In this document: one piece after another, positions 16,431-25,280 of the stretch
Layout: each line of letters starts with the position of its first letter
Numbering within the stretch: position 1 is the stretch's first letter
Source of the DNA: Yoonia sp035117555
Lineage (GTDB): Bacteria; Pseudomonadota; Alphaproteobacteria; Rhodobacterales; Rhodobacteraceae
Assembly: GCF_035117555.1 (NCBI RefSeq)
Contig: NZ_JAYKPK010000008.1
Coordinates: forward strand, 62,001 to 126,000
Direction: 5' to 3'
Length of the DNA stretch: 64,000 bases
Program-made: the position numbers and the translations under genes
The notes under the pieces: model-generated
Told to the model about the DNA's origin: nothing
Databases searched by the model: none
What the model saw: the letters and a program-made list of their open reading frames with translations, nothing else

Positions 16431-18164
16431 TTAAAGATCCATATAGATGTGTTTTTCGCCCTTGGCCCCCGGATGGGTCAGCGCGCCCAGCCGGGTGGAG
16501 CCGACCAGCTGCGCATATTTCCACAAAGCGCCCGAGGCATAGATCGTCTCACGCGGGCCTTTCCAATTGGCACGGCGTTCTGCCAGTTCGTCATCGGTCA
16601 GATCGACCGACAATTCCCCGGTAATCGCGTTCAGCGTGATCATATCCCCGTCTTTCAGCAATCCGATGGGGCCGCCATGTGCCGCCTCTGGCCCGACGTG
16701 ACCGACGCAGAAACCGCGTGTTGCGCCTGAAAACCGGCCATCGGTGATCAGCGCGACCTTTTTGCCCATACCCTGACCCGACAGCGCGGCGGTGGTGGAC
16801 AGCATTTCGCGCATCCCCGGCCCGCCTGCGGGGCCTTCGTTGCGGATGACCAGCACTTCGCCTTCTTCATATTTGCGGGCTTTCACCGCCTCGAACGCAT
16901 CTTCTTCGCATTCGAACACACGGGCCGGGCCGGTGAAGACCTGTTCTTCCGGTGCCATGCCTGCAACCTTCACAATCGCGCCTTCGGGGGCCAGATTGCC
17001 GGTCAGCCCGACAACGCCGCCGGTCTTGGTGATCGGGTTGCTGACGGAATAGATGACGCGGTTATCCGCCTCGCCTTTGATCATATCGAGTTCTTCGCCA
17101 ATGACCCGGCCAGAAGCGGTCATGCAATCCTCATGGATCAGCCCAGCCTTGCGCAATTCTTTCAGCACGACGGGCACGCCGCCAGCCTCATACAGGTCCT
17201 TCGCCACATATTTGCCGCCCGGTTTGAGATCGACGAAATAAGGCGTGTCGCGGAAGATATCGCAGACATCGGACAGATCGAAATCAATCCCGGCCTCTGC
17301 CGCAATCGCGGGCAGGTGCAGCCCGGCATTGGTGGACCCGCCGGTGCAGGCCACGATCCGTGCGGCGTTTTCCAGCGATTTGCGGGTCACGATATCGCGG
17401 GCGCGGATGTTCTTGGCGATCAGGTTCATCACCGCCTCACCCGAGGCGACACCATATTGGTCGCGCGATTCGTAAGGTGCAGGCGCGCCGGAGGAATTGA
17501 GCAGCGCCAGACCAATCGCCTCTGACACACAAGCCATGGTGTTGGCAGTAAACTGCCCGCCACAGGCACCGGCTGACGGACAAGCGACGCGTTCCAAAAC
17601 CTCAAGTTCGGCATCTGACATATTGCCGGCCTGATGCTTGCCGACAGCCTCGAACACATCCTGCACGGTGACATCCTGACCGTTCAACCGGCCTGGCAGG
17701 ATCGACCCACCGTAAATGAAGACAGACGGCACGTTCAGCCGGACCATCGCCATCATCATGCCGGGCAAGGATTTGTCACAACCGGCCAGACCGACCAGCG
17801 CGTCATAGCAATGGCCGCGCATTGTCAGCTCGACCGTATCGGCAATCGCCTCGCGGGACGCGAGCGAGGACCGCATCCCTTCATGCCCCATCGCGATCCC
17901 ATCCGTCACGGTGATCGTGGTGAATTCGCGGGGCGTGCCCATGCCCTTTTTCACGCCCAGCTTGACCGCTTGGGCCTGCCGGTTGAGCGAGATGTTGCAA
18001 GGTGCCGCTTCGTTCCAGCAGGTGGCAACGCCGACCCAAGGCTGCGCGATGGCTTCTTCATCCAGACCCATCGCATAGAAATAGGACCGGTGCGGCGCGC
18101 GCGACGGGCCTTCGGTCACATGGCGGCTGGGCAATCTGGATTTATCGACACGGTTGTTGGACAT
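16431..18164 (-). CDS. ilvD: dihydroxy-acid dehydratase
   Basis: A 577-residue enzyme that dehydrates dihydroxy-isovalerate and dihydroxy-methylvalerate in valine and isoleucine synthesis. The three cluster-binding cysteines are visible at Cys56 (NEAAPC), Cys129 (GCDK) and Cys201 (GACGG), the arrangement of iron-sulfur dehydratases of the IlvD/Edd family. IlvD rather than Edd is supported by the length and by ATCWNEAAPCN. ATG at 18164 follows GGGGAG; a GTG one codon earlier also exists. Divergent from the CPBP protease gene. Confidence 0.95.
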   Translation of the reverse strand: MSNNRVDKSRLPSRHVTEGPSRAPHRSYFYAMGLDEEAIAQPWVGVATCWNEAAPCNISLNRQAQAVKLGVKKGMGTPREFTTITVTDGIAMGHEGMRSSLASREAIADTVELTMRGHCYDALVGLAGCDKSLPGMMMAMVRLNVPSVFIYGGSILPGRLNGQDVTVQDVFEAVGKHQAGNMSDAELEVLERVACPSAGACGGQFTANTMACVSEAIGLALLNSSGAPAPYESRDQYGVASGEAVMNLIAKNIRARDIVTRKSLENAARIVACTGGSTNAGLHLPAIAAEAGIDFDLSDVCDIFRDTPYFVDLKPGGKYVAKDLYEAGGVPVVLKELRKAGLIHEDCMTASGRVIGEELDMIKGEADNRVIYSVSNPITKTGGVVGLTGNLAPEGAIVKVAGMAPEEQVFTGPARVFECEEDAFEAVKARKYEEGEVLVIRNEGPAGGPGMREMLSTTAALSGQGMGKKVALITDGRFSGATRGFCVGHVGPEAAHGGPIGLLKDGDMITLNAITGELSVDLTDDELAERRANWKGPRETIYASGALWKYAQLVGSTRLGALTHPGAKGEKHIYMDL

Positions 18165-18272
18165 CACTTCTACTCCCCGGAAACTGTTGCAGCAGGTCTA
18201 AATAACGGGCGGCAGTGACACAAGCGCGAAACATGCGTTGCGGGGATCGTGGCGGGATGTGTAAATGCAGCG

Positions 18273-19178
18273 ATGTCGGACCCCTATGCCGCCCATGCCC
18301 GTTTTATCCGACCCGCATGGCCGCTGCGGGACATCTGGCGCATCGCGGTGATGGTGGTGCTGGTCGAGTTCATTTTCGGCGTGACCCCCGGCATCATGGC
18401 GTTGTTGTTGCCACCCGCGGCGCTGGAAATCTATGTCGACGGCACCAGCGCGACCGGCACATTGATGCAATTTGCAGCCTTTGGGATTCCGGCCTTGGGG
18501 ATCGTGGGCCTGCTGCATCTGCTGCACCATCGGGGGTTCTGGTCGCTGATCGGTGACGCGCCGGCTGCTTGGGTTGATCTGAAACGGGTGACTGTTGCCG
18601 TGGTGGCGGTGCTGCTTTTGCTGGAAGCTTTGCCGCGTTGGGGTGATCCCGCCATGGGTGCGCAAATGCGCAATTTCGGGATCTGGGTGGCGCTGGTGCC
18701 GGTGGCGCTGCTGGTCCTGCTGGTGCAGGTCGGTGCGGAGGAAATGTTCTTTCGTGGCTATCTGCAACAGCAGTTGGCGTGTCTGTCGTCATCGCGTTGG
18801 GTCTGGATGGGGGTTCCTTCGGTCCTGTTCGGGCTTGTGCATTACTGGAATGGGTTTGGCACCGCCGATGGGGTGATCTGGGCGATCTGGGCGGCCTTGC
18901 TGGGCCTTGCCTGTGCCGATCTGACCGCGCGAACCGGCAATCTGGGCGCGGCCATCGGGCTGCATCTGGCGAATAACATTCTGGCGGTGCTGCTTTATGG
19001 CGTGCAGGGCTGGCCCGCCTCGGGGCTGGCGTTGTTTGTCTATCCCTATGCCGATCCGGCAGAATTCGCCTCGGATCTTGGCACCTTGCTGTCATCATGG
19101 GCGATTGTGCAACTGCTGATCCAGGCGGCATTGGTCTATGTGATGTGGCTGGCAGCCCGGATCGCGATCAGGCGCTGA
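18273..19178 (+). CDS. CPBP-family intramembrane glutamic protease homologue
   Basis: A 301-residue integral membrane protein with about eight hydrophobic helices. Seen: EEMFFRG, the first CPBP/Abi motif (EExxxR), then a conserved His in LFGLVHYWNG and a last motif HLANN. These residues form the active site in Rce1-like proteases. Substrates of bacterial members are mostly unknown; some act in bacteriocin immunity or regulated proteolysis. A GTG at 18249 would add eight residues; ATG at 18273 is preferred. It stands alone, divergent from ilvD. Confidence 0.85.
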   Translation: MSDPYAAHARFIRPAWPLRDIWRIAVMVVLVEFIFGVTPGIMALLLPPAALEIYVDGTSATGTLMQFAAFGIPALGIVGLLHLLHHRGFWSLIGDAPAAWVDLKRVTVAVVAVLLLLEALPRWGDPAMGAQMRNFGIWVALVPVALLVLLVQVGAEEMFFRGYLQQQLACLSSSRWVWMGVPSVLFGLVHYWNGFGTADGVIWAIWAALLGLACADLTARTGNLGAAIGLHLANNILAVLLYGVQGWPASGLALFVYPYADPAEFASDLGTLLSSWAIVQLLIQAALVYVMWLAARIAIRR

Positions 19179-19232
19179 TTGCATTTTCTGCCGCAGCGCC
19201 ATATCTGACAGGGGTCAACCAAAGGGTCGCCT

Positions 19233-20168
19233 ATGAACTGGATCACCAATTACGTTCGCCCAACGATCAATTCGTTGTTCTCGCGCCGCGAAGTCCCCGA
19301 GAATCTGTGGACCAAATGCTCCGAATGCGGGACCATGCTGTTTCACCGCGAACTGGCCGATAACCTGAACGTCTGCACCAATTGCGACCATCACATGGCC
19401 ATCGGCGCGCGTGAGCGGCTGACATCCTTGTTCGACGGCGGTGTCTTCACCGAAGTCGCGGTGCCTGATCCGGTCGCCGACCCGCTGCATTTCCGCGATC
19501 AGAAGAAATATACCGACCGTATCAAGGAAGCCCGCAAGAAAACCGGCGAAAAAGACGCGATGCTGGTCGCCGAAGGCGATATGGGCCGCACGGGCGTTAT
19601 CGTCGCGGTGCAGGATTTTTCCTTCATGGGCGGATCAATGTCGATGTATGTCGGCAATGCAATCGTCGCAGCGGCGCAGCGCGCGATAGAGCTTAAACGC
19701 CCCTTGATCCTGTTTTCTGCCGCCGGTGGCGCGCGGATGCAGGAAGGTATCCTTGGCCTGATGCAGATGCCGCGCACCACGATTGCGGTGCAGATGCTGA
19801 AAGAGGCGGGTCTGCCCTATATCGTCGTGCTGACCCATCCGACCACCGGCGGCGTGACCGCCTCCTATGCAATGCTGGGCGATGTGCAGATTGCCGAACC
19901 CAATGCGCTGATCGGTTTCGCCGGGGCGCGGGTGATCGAACAGACCATCGGCGAAAAACTGCCCGAAGGGTTCCAGCGCGCCGAATATCTGCTGGATCAC
20001 GGGATGCTGGACCGCGTGACCAAACGCACCGATCTGAAGGATGAACTGGTCACCATCGTGCGGCTGCTGACCAAACAGGCCGCACCGGTGAAAGGCGATC
20101 TGCCTGCGCCGTCCTTGGAGCTAGCCCCAGAGCCTGAACCCGCCCCTGTGGTGGAAGCGGAAAAGTGA
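19233..20168 (+). CDS. accD: acetyl-CoA carboxylase carboxyltransferase subunit beta
   Basis: A 311-residue subunit of the acetyl-CoA carboxylase carboxyltransferase, which with AccA moves the carboxyl group from biotin carrier protein to acetyl-CoA to form malonyl-CoA. The N-terminal zinc ribbon is intact: Cys29, Cys32, Cys48 and Cys51. The carboxyltransferase core includes SAAGGARMQEG and HPTTGGVTASYA. The tail after residue 290 is acidic and Pro-rich (ELAPEPEPAPVVEAE), a lineage-specific extension. The stop overlaps the folC start by four bases; accD-folC is a common bacterial pair. Confidence 0.96.
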   Translation: MNWITNYVRPTINSLFSRREVPENLWTKCSECGTMLFHRELADNLNVCTNCDHHMAIGARERLTSLFDGGVFTEVAVPDPVADPLHFRDQKKYTDRIKEARKKTGEKDAMLVAEGDMGRTGVIVAVQDFSFMGGSMSMYVGNAIVAAAQRAIELKRPLILFSAAGGARMQEGILGLMQMPRTTIAVQMLKEAGLPYIVVLTHPTTGGVTASYAMLGDVQIAEPNALIGFAGARVIEQTIGEKLPEGFQRAEYLLDHGMLDRVTKRTDLKDELVTIVRLLTKQAAPVKGDLPAPSLELAPEPEPAPVVEAEK

Positions 20169-21439
20169 CCAAAAGCTCTGACGCCATTCTGGCGCGGATG
20201 ATGACCCTGCACCCCAAGGTCATCGACCTGACGCTGGACCGGGTCTGGCGTTTGCTGGTGGCTTTGGACAATCCGCAGGATCGCCTGCCGCCCGTGATCC
20301 ATGTGGCCGGGACCAACGGCAAAGGCTCGACACAGGCGATGATCCGCGCCGGCCTCGAACAAGGCGGCGCGCGGGTCCATGCCTACACATCCCCACATCT
20401 GGCGCGGTTTCACGAACGGATCAGGCTGGCCGGTGATCTGATCACCGAGGACGCGCTGACCGATGTGCTGGACCGCTGTTATGCCGCCAATGGCCCCGAT
20501 CCGATCACCTATTTCGAGATCACGACAGTGGCGGGCTTGCTGGCCTTTGCCGAAACCCCTGCGGATTATACATTGCTTGAGGTCGGCCTTGGCGGGCGGC
20601 TGGACGCGACCAATGTGATCGCCAAACCGGCGCTGACCATCGTCACCCCGGTCGATCTGGATCATCAAAGCTATCTTGGCGATACTCTGGCCGCAATCGC
20701 AGGCGAAAAGGCCGGGATCATCAAACGCGGCGTGCCTTGCATTGTTGGCCCGCAACATGACGAAAGCATGGATGTGATCGAAAGCGTCGCGGCCCGTCTG
20801 GGCGCGCCCTTGCTGGCCTATGGCCAACATTGGCATGTCAGCGCCGAACATAACCGCCTGATCTATCAGGACGATCACGGCTTGCTGGACCTGCCTTTGC
20901 CCAATTTGCGCGGTCCGCATCAGGTGATGAATGCTGGTAGTGCCATCGCCGCCCTGCGCTATCTGGGCAAGGATGAGGCCGCTTGCGAGGCGGCAGTCAC
21001 CCGCGCCTATTGGCCCGCGCGGATGGAAAAGCTGACCAAAGGCGCTTTGGTCGATCTGGCAGCGCCTGCGGAACTCTGGCTCGACGGTGGGCATAATCCG
21101 GCAGCGGGGGCAGCGCTGGCCGCGACGTTGCGCGCCCAAAGCGCGCGCCCAACGCATCTGATCTGCGGAATGCTGAACACAAAGGATATCGCAGGCTATC
21201 TGCGGCCCTTGGCCGATGTGGCCGAAAGCCTGACCGCTGTGTCGATCCCCGGCGAGGCCGCGACGATCCCCGCAGAAGACACCGCGCGGATCGCCACCGA
21301 CGTCGGTCTGCCCGCCAGCACCGCTGCCAGCGTGCAGGATGCGATCATCGCGATCCGCGATGCCACACCACAGGCGCGCATCCTGATCTGCGGGTCGCTT
21401 TACCTTGCAGGCCATGTCATCCGGGAGAACGGTCAATGA
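20165..21439 (+). CDS. folC: folylpolyglutamate synthase / dihydrofolate synthase
   Basis: A 424-residue Mur-ligase-type enzyme that adds glutamate to dihydropteroate and to folates. The P-loop GTNGKGST is at 49-56, followed by TSPHLARFHERI, the FolC folate-binding signature, and LGGRLDATNV. The C-terminal Mur domain contains DGGHNPAAG. It begins with GTG overlapping the accD stop by four bases and ends overlapping the next gene by four, so the three genes are translationally coupled. Confidence 0.95.
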   Translation: MTKSSDAILARMMTLHPKVIDLTLDRVWRLLVALDNPQDRLPPVIHVAGTNGKGSTQAMIRAGLEQGGARVHAYTSPHLARFHERIRLAGDLITEDALTDVLDRCYAANGPDPITYFEITTVAGLLAFAETPADYTLLEVGLGGRLDATNVIAKPALTIVTPVDLDHQSYLGDTLAAIAGEKAGIIKRGVPCIVGPQHDESMDVIESVAARLGAPLLAYGQHWHVSAEHNRLIYQDDHGLLDLPLPNLRGPHQVMNAGSAIAALRYLGKDEAACEAAVTRAYWPARMEKLTKGALVDLAAPAELWLDGGHNPAAGAALAATLRAQSARPTHLICGMLNTKDIAGYLRPLADVAESLTAVSIPGEAATIPAEDTARIATDVGLPASTAASVQDAIIAIRDATPQARILICGSLYLAGHVIRENGQ

Positions 21440-21942
21440 TCCGCATGCTGACAACGGCGCTCGCATTGATTGGCACACAGGCCCATGCGGTGGATTTCTA
21501 TTTCTGCTGGGAAGGCGCGAATGGTTACACCATGACCGGCCAGATGAGCGTTGAGCCCGCCGCCATCTCACGCCCCTTGATCACCGAAGCCGATGTAACC
21601 GATTTTCGCATCGCAGGCTATCTTGATGGCGGTCTGATCGGCAAATGGGACCTCGCGATGCGCGATGACACCACCCCTTGGGTGCTGCATTTCGATCCGG
21701 GCGGCGGATTTTTCTACACGCCGGATCAGATCGGCCTCGGCGTCAGCCAGGCCTGGAACGCCGGTGGCAATGCCGATGATTGCGGCAATCCCGGCTTTGG
21801 TTTCAACCTTGGCAATTACGCGCAGGATTTCTGCCTGAACGGCGTCTGGATCGAAGACAGCGGGATGCCGCCCGAAACGCCGTTTCTGGTCAGCCCGACG
21901 CCGGTCAGCCCGATCTGTGAAATATACGCGCCAACCAGCTGA
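21436..21942 (+). CDS. exported protein of unknown function
   Basis: A 168-residue protein with a signal peptide (MIRMLTTALALIGTQAHAVD, cleavage likely after AHA at residue 18). The mature part starts DFYFCWEGANGYTMTG and has several Cys residues (about 24, 115, 131 and 162), possibly disulfide-bonded in the periplasm. I do not recognise the family. The ATG overlaps the folC stop by four bases, so it is the third gene of the accD operon. A minus-strand open frame covers the same DNA but lacks protein-like character. Confidence 0.7.
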   Translation: MIRMLTTALALIGTQAHAVDFYFCWEGANGYTMTGQMSVEPAAISRPLITEADVTDFRIAGYLDGGLIGKWDLAMRDDTTPWVLHFDPGGGFFYTPDQIGLGVSQAWNAGGNADDCGNPGFGFNLGNYAQDFCLNGVWIEDSGMPPETPFLVSPTPVSPICEIYAPTS

Positions 21943-21957
21943 AAGCGAATCAGTCAC

Positions 21958-21987
21958 TTGACTGCGAATCACTTCATCGCCTAAGGT
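21958..21987 (+). promoter_or_regulatory. possible sigma-70 promoter before the TPR gene
   Basis: TTGACT at 21958-21963 matches the -35 consensus at five of six positions. Eighteen bases later TAAGGT (21982-21987) is a weak -10. If used, the leader before the TPR gene would be about 190 bases long and highly structured. Confidence 0.35.
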
Positions 21988-22044
21988 CGTTGCAACGCGA
22001 AGCGCCATGGAAAAAAGGCGCAGCCGGGCAGTGGGCGGGCGGAC

Positions 22045-22168
22045 AGGCAGGTCTTCGGGCCTGCCGGTTTGTGTGCAAACCCCAGAGAGTGGCAGCGATC
22101 CGCTGTTGACCCTTTGCCGCATTTGCAAGCCGGACAATGACCCGTTAGCGTGACCGCGTAACCTGCGA
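22045..22168 (-). ncRNA. cobalamin-riboswitch-like structured element (antisense to flanking genes)
   Basis: Read on the minus strand, several cobalamin-riboswitch blocks occur in the right order: a P1 arm GCAGGT (22166-22161), TAACGGG (22147-22141), CCGG..GCAAAT (around 22133-22121), GCCACT (22093-22088), and the B12-box end GAAGACCTGCC (22056-22046), whose ACCTGC pairs with the first arm. The element is only about 120 bases, the GGGAAGG block is missing and GGGAA reads GGGTCA, so it is degenerate or a variant. No plausible gene lies downstream on this strand. The alternative is a structured leader of the plus-strand TPR gene. Confidence 0.4.
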
Positions 22169-22184
22169 AAGGTAAGCTGAAACC

Positions 22185-23876
22185 GTGCTGCGAAAATCCC
22201 TGTCTGCTGGCGTAATCGCCTTGATGCTCACCTCTGCCGCGCCTGCCGTGGCGCAGGCGGATGCCGGGGCCTATCTGGCCGGGCGTCAGGCAGGATATGA
22301 CAATGATTTTGGCGCAGGGGCGCGCTATTTCACCCAAGCCTTGCAGGGTGATCCCGCCAATCCCGTTCTGTTGGAAAACGCGGTGGCGTCTTACGTGGCG
22401 CTGGGGCAGTTCGATCAGGCGGAAACGCTGGCGCGCAATATCGTCAGTCTGCGCCTTCCCAGTCAGGTCGCCGATCTGGTGATCAATGTCGCTGATGCAA
22501 AAGCTGGCGATTGGGACGGTATTTTTGACGCTTTGGAAAGCGGGCGGTCGGTCGGGCCGCTGGCGGATGGGCTGACACAGGCCTGGGCGCATATCGGCAA
22601 TGGCAATATCCGCCGCGCCCTTGTGCAATTCGATCAGGTGATCGAGGCGGATGGCATGGGCATCTATGGTCTGACGCATAAAGCCTATGCGCTGGCCTCG
22701 GTCGGGGATTTCGACGGGGCCGAAGCGCTGTTTGCCAGCCGCAGCGACATGCAATACAGCCGCCAGAGCGCGATTGCCCGGATCGAAATCCTCAGCCAGC
22801 TTGACCGCAATGAAGATGCGCTCCGCATGCTGGACGCCATTTTCGGCGTGCAGCTTGACCCGCGCCTGCAGCAATTGCGCGATGCCTTGGAAGATGGCGT
22901 TGCCGTCCCCTATGCCGCCGTCGCCACACCGGTCGAGGGGTTGGCCGATCTTTACCTTTTGCTGGCAGGGCTGGTGCAGGAAGATGCGCCAGACAGTTAC
23001 ACGCTGCTGTTCGCGCGGGCCGCATCCTATCTTACCCCCGAAAAAACCCCCGCCGTGCTGATGACCGCTGACCTGCTGGAAGGTTTGGGGCAATATGATC
23101 TGGCCAATGCGGCCTATGCCAGCGTGCCCCGCGACGACCCATCCTTTTCTGCTGCTGAGATGGGCCGCGCCGAAGTGCTGCGCGCCGCGGGCAAGCTCGA
23201 TGCCGCCATCGAGGTGATGGACAATCTGTCGCGCATCTACCCCGACGCGCCCGAGGTCTTCGCCGCCAAAGGCGACCTTTTGCGCCAGTCAGACAGGATG
23301 GAAGACGCCAAAGCAGCCTATTCCCGCGCTCTGGCGCTTTACAATGATAACGCCCCGGCGAAATGGGCGGTCTATTACACCCGCGCTATCGCCAACCACG
23401 AACTTGATCTCTGGCCCGAGGCCGAGGCCGATTTCCGCGCCGCGCTGGCCTTGCAACCGGATCACCCGCAGGTGCTGAATTATCTCGGCTATTCACTGGT
23501 TGAACGCGGTGAAAAACTGGATGAAGCATTGGAGATGATCCAGACCGCCGCTGCGGCGCGCCCGGACAACGGGGCGATTGTGGATTCCCTTGGCTGGGTG
23601 CTGTTCCGCTTGGGGCAATATGATGAATCCGTCGACTATCTGGAACAGGCCGCATCGCTGGAACCGGTTGATCCGGTGATCAATGATCATCTGGGTGATG
23701 CTTACTGGGCCGTTGGCCGCCTGATCGAGGCGCGGTTCCAATGGCAGCGCGCCCTGTCCTTTGACCCGACCGAGACCGAGGCGCAGCGGATCCGGGATAA
23801 ACTTTCACGCGGGCTGGATCTTGTCTTGCAGGATGAAGGCGCAGACCCGATTAAGGTTGCCCGTGGCGACGATTAA
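22185..23876 (+). CDS. exported tetratricopeptide-repeat protein
   Basis: A 563-residue protein. A signal peptide of about 25 residues ends APAVAQA. Most of the rest is helical TPR repeat: an early set around residues 35-110 and 140-200, and a clear run from about 330 to 535 (for example PQVLNYLGYSLVERGEKLDEA and DSLGWVLFRLGQYDESVDYL). TPR proteins mediate protein contacts in the periplasm or at the outer membrane; the partner is unknown. It starts with GTG, with AAAGG upstream, and its last 14 bases overlap ispE. Confidence 0.85.
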   Translation: MLRKSLSAGVIALMLTSAAPAVAQADAGAYLAGRQAGYDNDFGAGARYFTQALQGDPANPVLLENAVASYVALGQFDQAETLARNIVSLRLPSQVADLVINVADAKAGDWDGIFDALESGRSVGPLADGLTQAWAHIGNGNIRRALVQFDQVIEADGMGIYGLTHKAYALASVGDFDGAEALFASRSDMQYSRQSAIARIEILSQLDRNEDALRMLDAIFGVQLDPRLQQLRDALEDGVAVPYAAVATPVEGLADLYLLLAGLVQEDAPDSYTLLFARAASYLTPEKTPAVLMTADLLEGLGQYDLANAAYASVPRDDPSFSAAEMGRAEVLRAAGKLDAAIEVMDNLSRIYPDAPEVFAAKGDLLRQSDRMEDAKAAYSRALALYNDNAPAKWAVYYTRAIANHELDLWPEAEADFRAALALQPDHPQVLNYLGYSLVERGEKLDEALEMIQTAAAARPDNGAIVDSLGWVLFRLGQYDESVDYLEQAASLEPVDPVINDHLGDAYWAVGRLIEARFQWQRALSFDPTETEAQRIRDKLSRGLDLVLQDEGADPIKVARGDD

Positions 23877-24729
23877 GGCCACCGCCCCGGCCAAGGTCAA
23901 TCTGACCCTGCATGTCACCGGGCAGCGCGATGATGGCTATCATCTGCTGGATTCGCTGGTGGTCTTTGCCGATGTCTGTGACCAGCTAAGCGCGACGACA
24001 GCGCCCGATCTGAAGATCAATGTCAGCGGCCCGTTTTCGCCCGGTGTTCCCAGTGATGACAGCAATCTGATGATGCGTGCCGCGCTTGCCTTGCAACAGG
24101 CGCGCGGGGTGGAGCTTGGTGCTGCCCTCACCCTTGAAAAGCACCTGCCCCATGCCGCAGGGATCGGCAGCGGGTCCTCTGATGCCGCCTTGACCCTCGC
24201 GATGCTGGCAGAATTGTGGGACGTGGCCCCTTTACCCGCCGATGCACCCGAAGTGGTGGCCTTGGGTGCCGATGTGCCGGTCTGCCTGCAGGCCCCGGCC
24301 CCGACACGGATGACCGGCATCGGCGAAACCTTGTCACCCGTGTCGCGCCTGCCCGATTGCGCCTTGGTTATGGTGCGGCCACCCGTCGATGTGCCGACAG
24401 CGGATGTGTTCAAAGGCCTGGCCAACCGCGACGGCAGCGCAATGGATGATCTGCCGGATGGGTTGGATTATGACGGTTTCGCCGCTTGGCTCGCCGCGCA
24501 GCGCAATGATCTGCAATCTTCCGCACAAACCATCGCCCCCGCCATTGCCGAGGTGATCAGCGCGCTACAAGCCCAGCCCGCCGTCAGTTTCGCAGGCATG
24601 TCAGGGTCCGGCGCCACCTGTTTCGGGCTGGTCAAGGATATGGCCACCGCCCGCCAGATCGCGCGGATCGTGCAGGTTGCGCATATGAATTGGTGGGTCG
24701 CGCCTGCGGCCTTGCTTCAGCCCGCCTGA
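23863..24729 (+). CDS. ispE: 4-diphosphocytidyl-2-C-methyl-D-erythritol kinase
   Basis: A 288-residue GHMP kinase of the MEP isoprenoid pathway that phosphorylates the 2-hydroxyl of CDP-methylerythritol. Seen: APAKVNLTLHV at the N-terminus (Lys11), the ATP-binding motif PHAAGIGSGSSDAA (about 96-109), and the third GHMP motif MSGSGATCFGL near the C-terminus. GTG at 23863 is chosen because the conserved region starts right after it; it overlaps the TPR gene by 14 bases. Convergent with rsmD, overlapping it by 13 bases. Confidence 0.94.
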   Translation: MATIKATAPAKVNLTLHVTGQRDDGYHLLDSLVVFADVCDQLSATTAPDLKINVSGPFSPGVPSDDSNLMMRAALALQQARGVELGAALTLEKHLPHAAGIGSGSSDAALTLAMLAELWDVAPLPADAPEVVALGADVPVCLQAPAPTRMTGIGETLSPVSRLPDCALVMVRPPVDVPTADVFKGLANRDGSAMDDLPDGLDYDGFAAWLAAQRNDLQSSAQTIAPAIAEVISALQAQPAVSFAGMSGSGATCFGLVKDMATARQIARIVQVAHMNWWVAPAALLQPA

Positions 24730-25280
24730 GTGCGGCGCAACAGCGTCACCCAAGTCTCGCCATAACGCCGCTGATCGGCCACGGCGAACCCGGCAGGGGC
24801 CATCTGCGCGCGCGCCTCTTCCCAGACGATCAGCGCATCAGCCGCAATCCAGCCTTGCCGCAAAGCCGCCTCAAGTGCGGCCTGCCCCAGACCCAGCCCG
24901 TAAGGCGGGTCCAGAAACACCAGATCACAGGGTTGACCGGTGGGCAGGGCGGTGACGCTGGTGGTGATCAGCTTGGTATCATCCTGTCGGCGCAGCTTGG
25001 CAATATTGGCACGGATCAGACCCTGCGCCACGCGCCCATTGTCCACGAAAGTCACATGGGCCGCACCGCGCGACAAAGCCTCCAGCCCCAAGGCACCCGT
25101 GCCTGCGAACAGATCCAGCACCCGCGTGCCCCGCAACGGATCGCCATAGCGCCCGCCTTGCAGCACGTTGAACATGCTTTCGCGCACCCGGTCGCTGGTC
25201 GGGCGCAGATGGGCGGCCTCATCACCCGCGCCAACTTCCGTCAGATGCGTGCCGCGATGGGTGCCTGCGATGATCCTCAT
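24717..25280 (-). CDS. rsmD: 16S rRNA (guanine(966)-N2)-methyltransferase
   Basis: A 187-residue SAM-dependent RNA methyltransferase. Seen: MRIIAGTHRG at the start, PTSDRVRESMFNVL, the SAM motif DLFAGTGALGLEALSRGA and the catalytic LDPPYG. These together are diagnostic of RsmD, which methylates G966 of 16S rRNA during 30S assembly. Length is normal. The start overlaps the stop of the FAD oxidoreductase by four bases, so the two are co-translated. Confidence 0.94.
   Translation of the reverse strand: MRIIAGTHRGTHLTEVGAGDEAAHLRPTSDRVRESMFNVLQGGRYGDPLRGTRVLDLFAGTGALGLEALSRGAAHVTFVDNGRVAQGLIRANIAKLRRQDDTKLITTSVTALPTGQPCDLVFLDPPYGLGLGQAALEAALRQGWIAADALIVWEEARAQMAPAGFAVADQRRYGETWVTLLRRTQAG

Noticed and set aside
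19997..21571. Minus-strand open frame (524 residues) opposite folC
   Set aside because: folC has all its motifs. The antisense frame has no recognisable domain.
21568..22137. Minus-strand ORF downstream of the riboswitch-like element
   Set aside because: It lies opposite the third accD-operon gene, has no signal or known domain and would need an unusual leader; it is not the riboswitch target.
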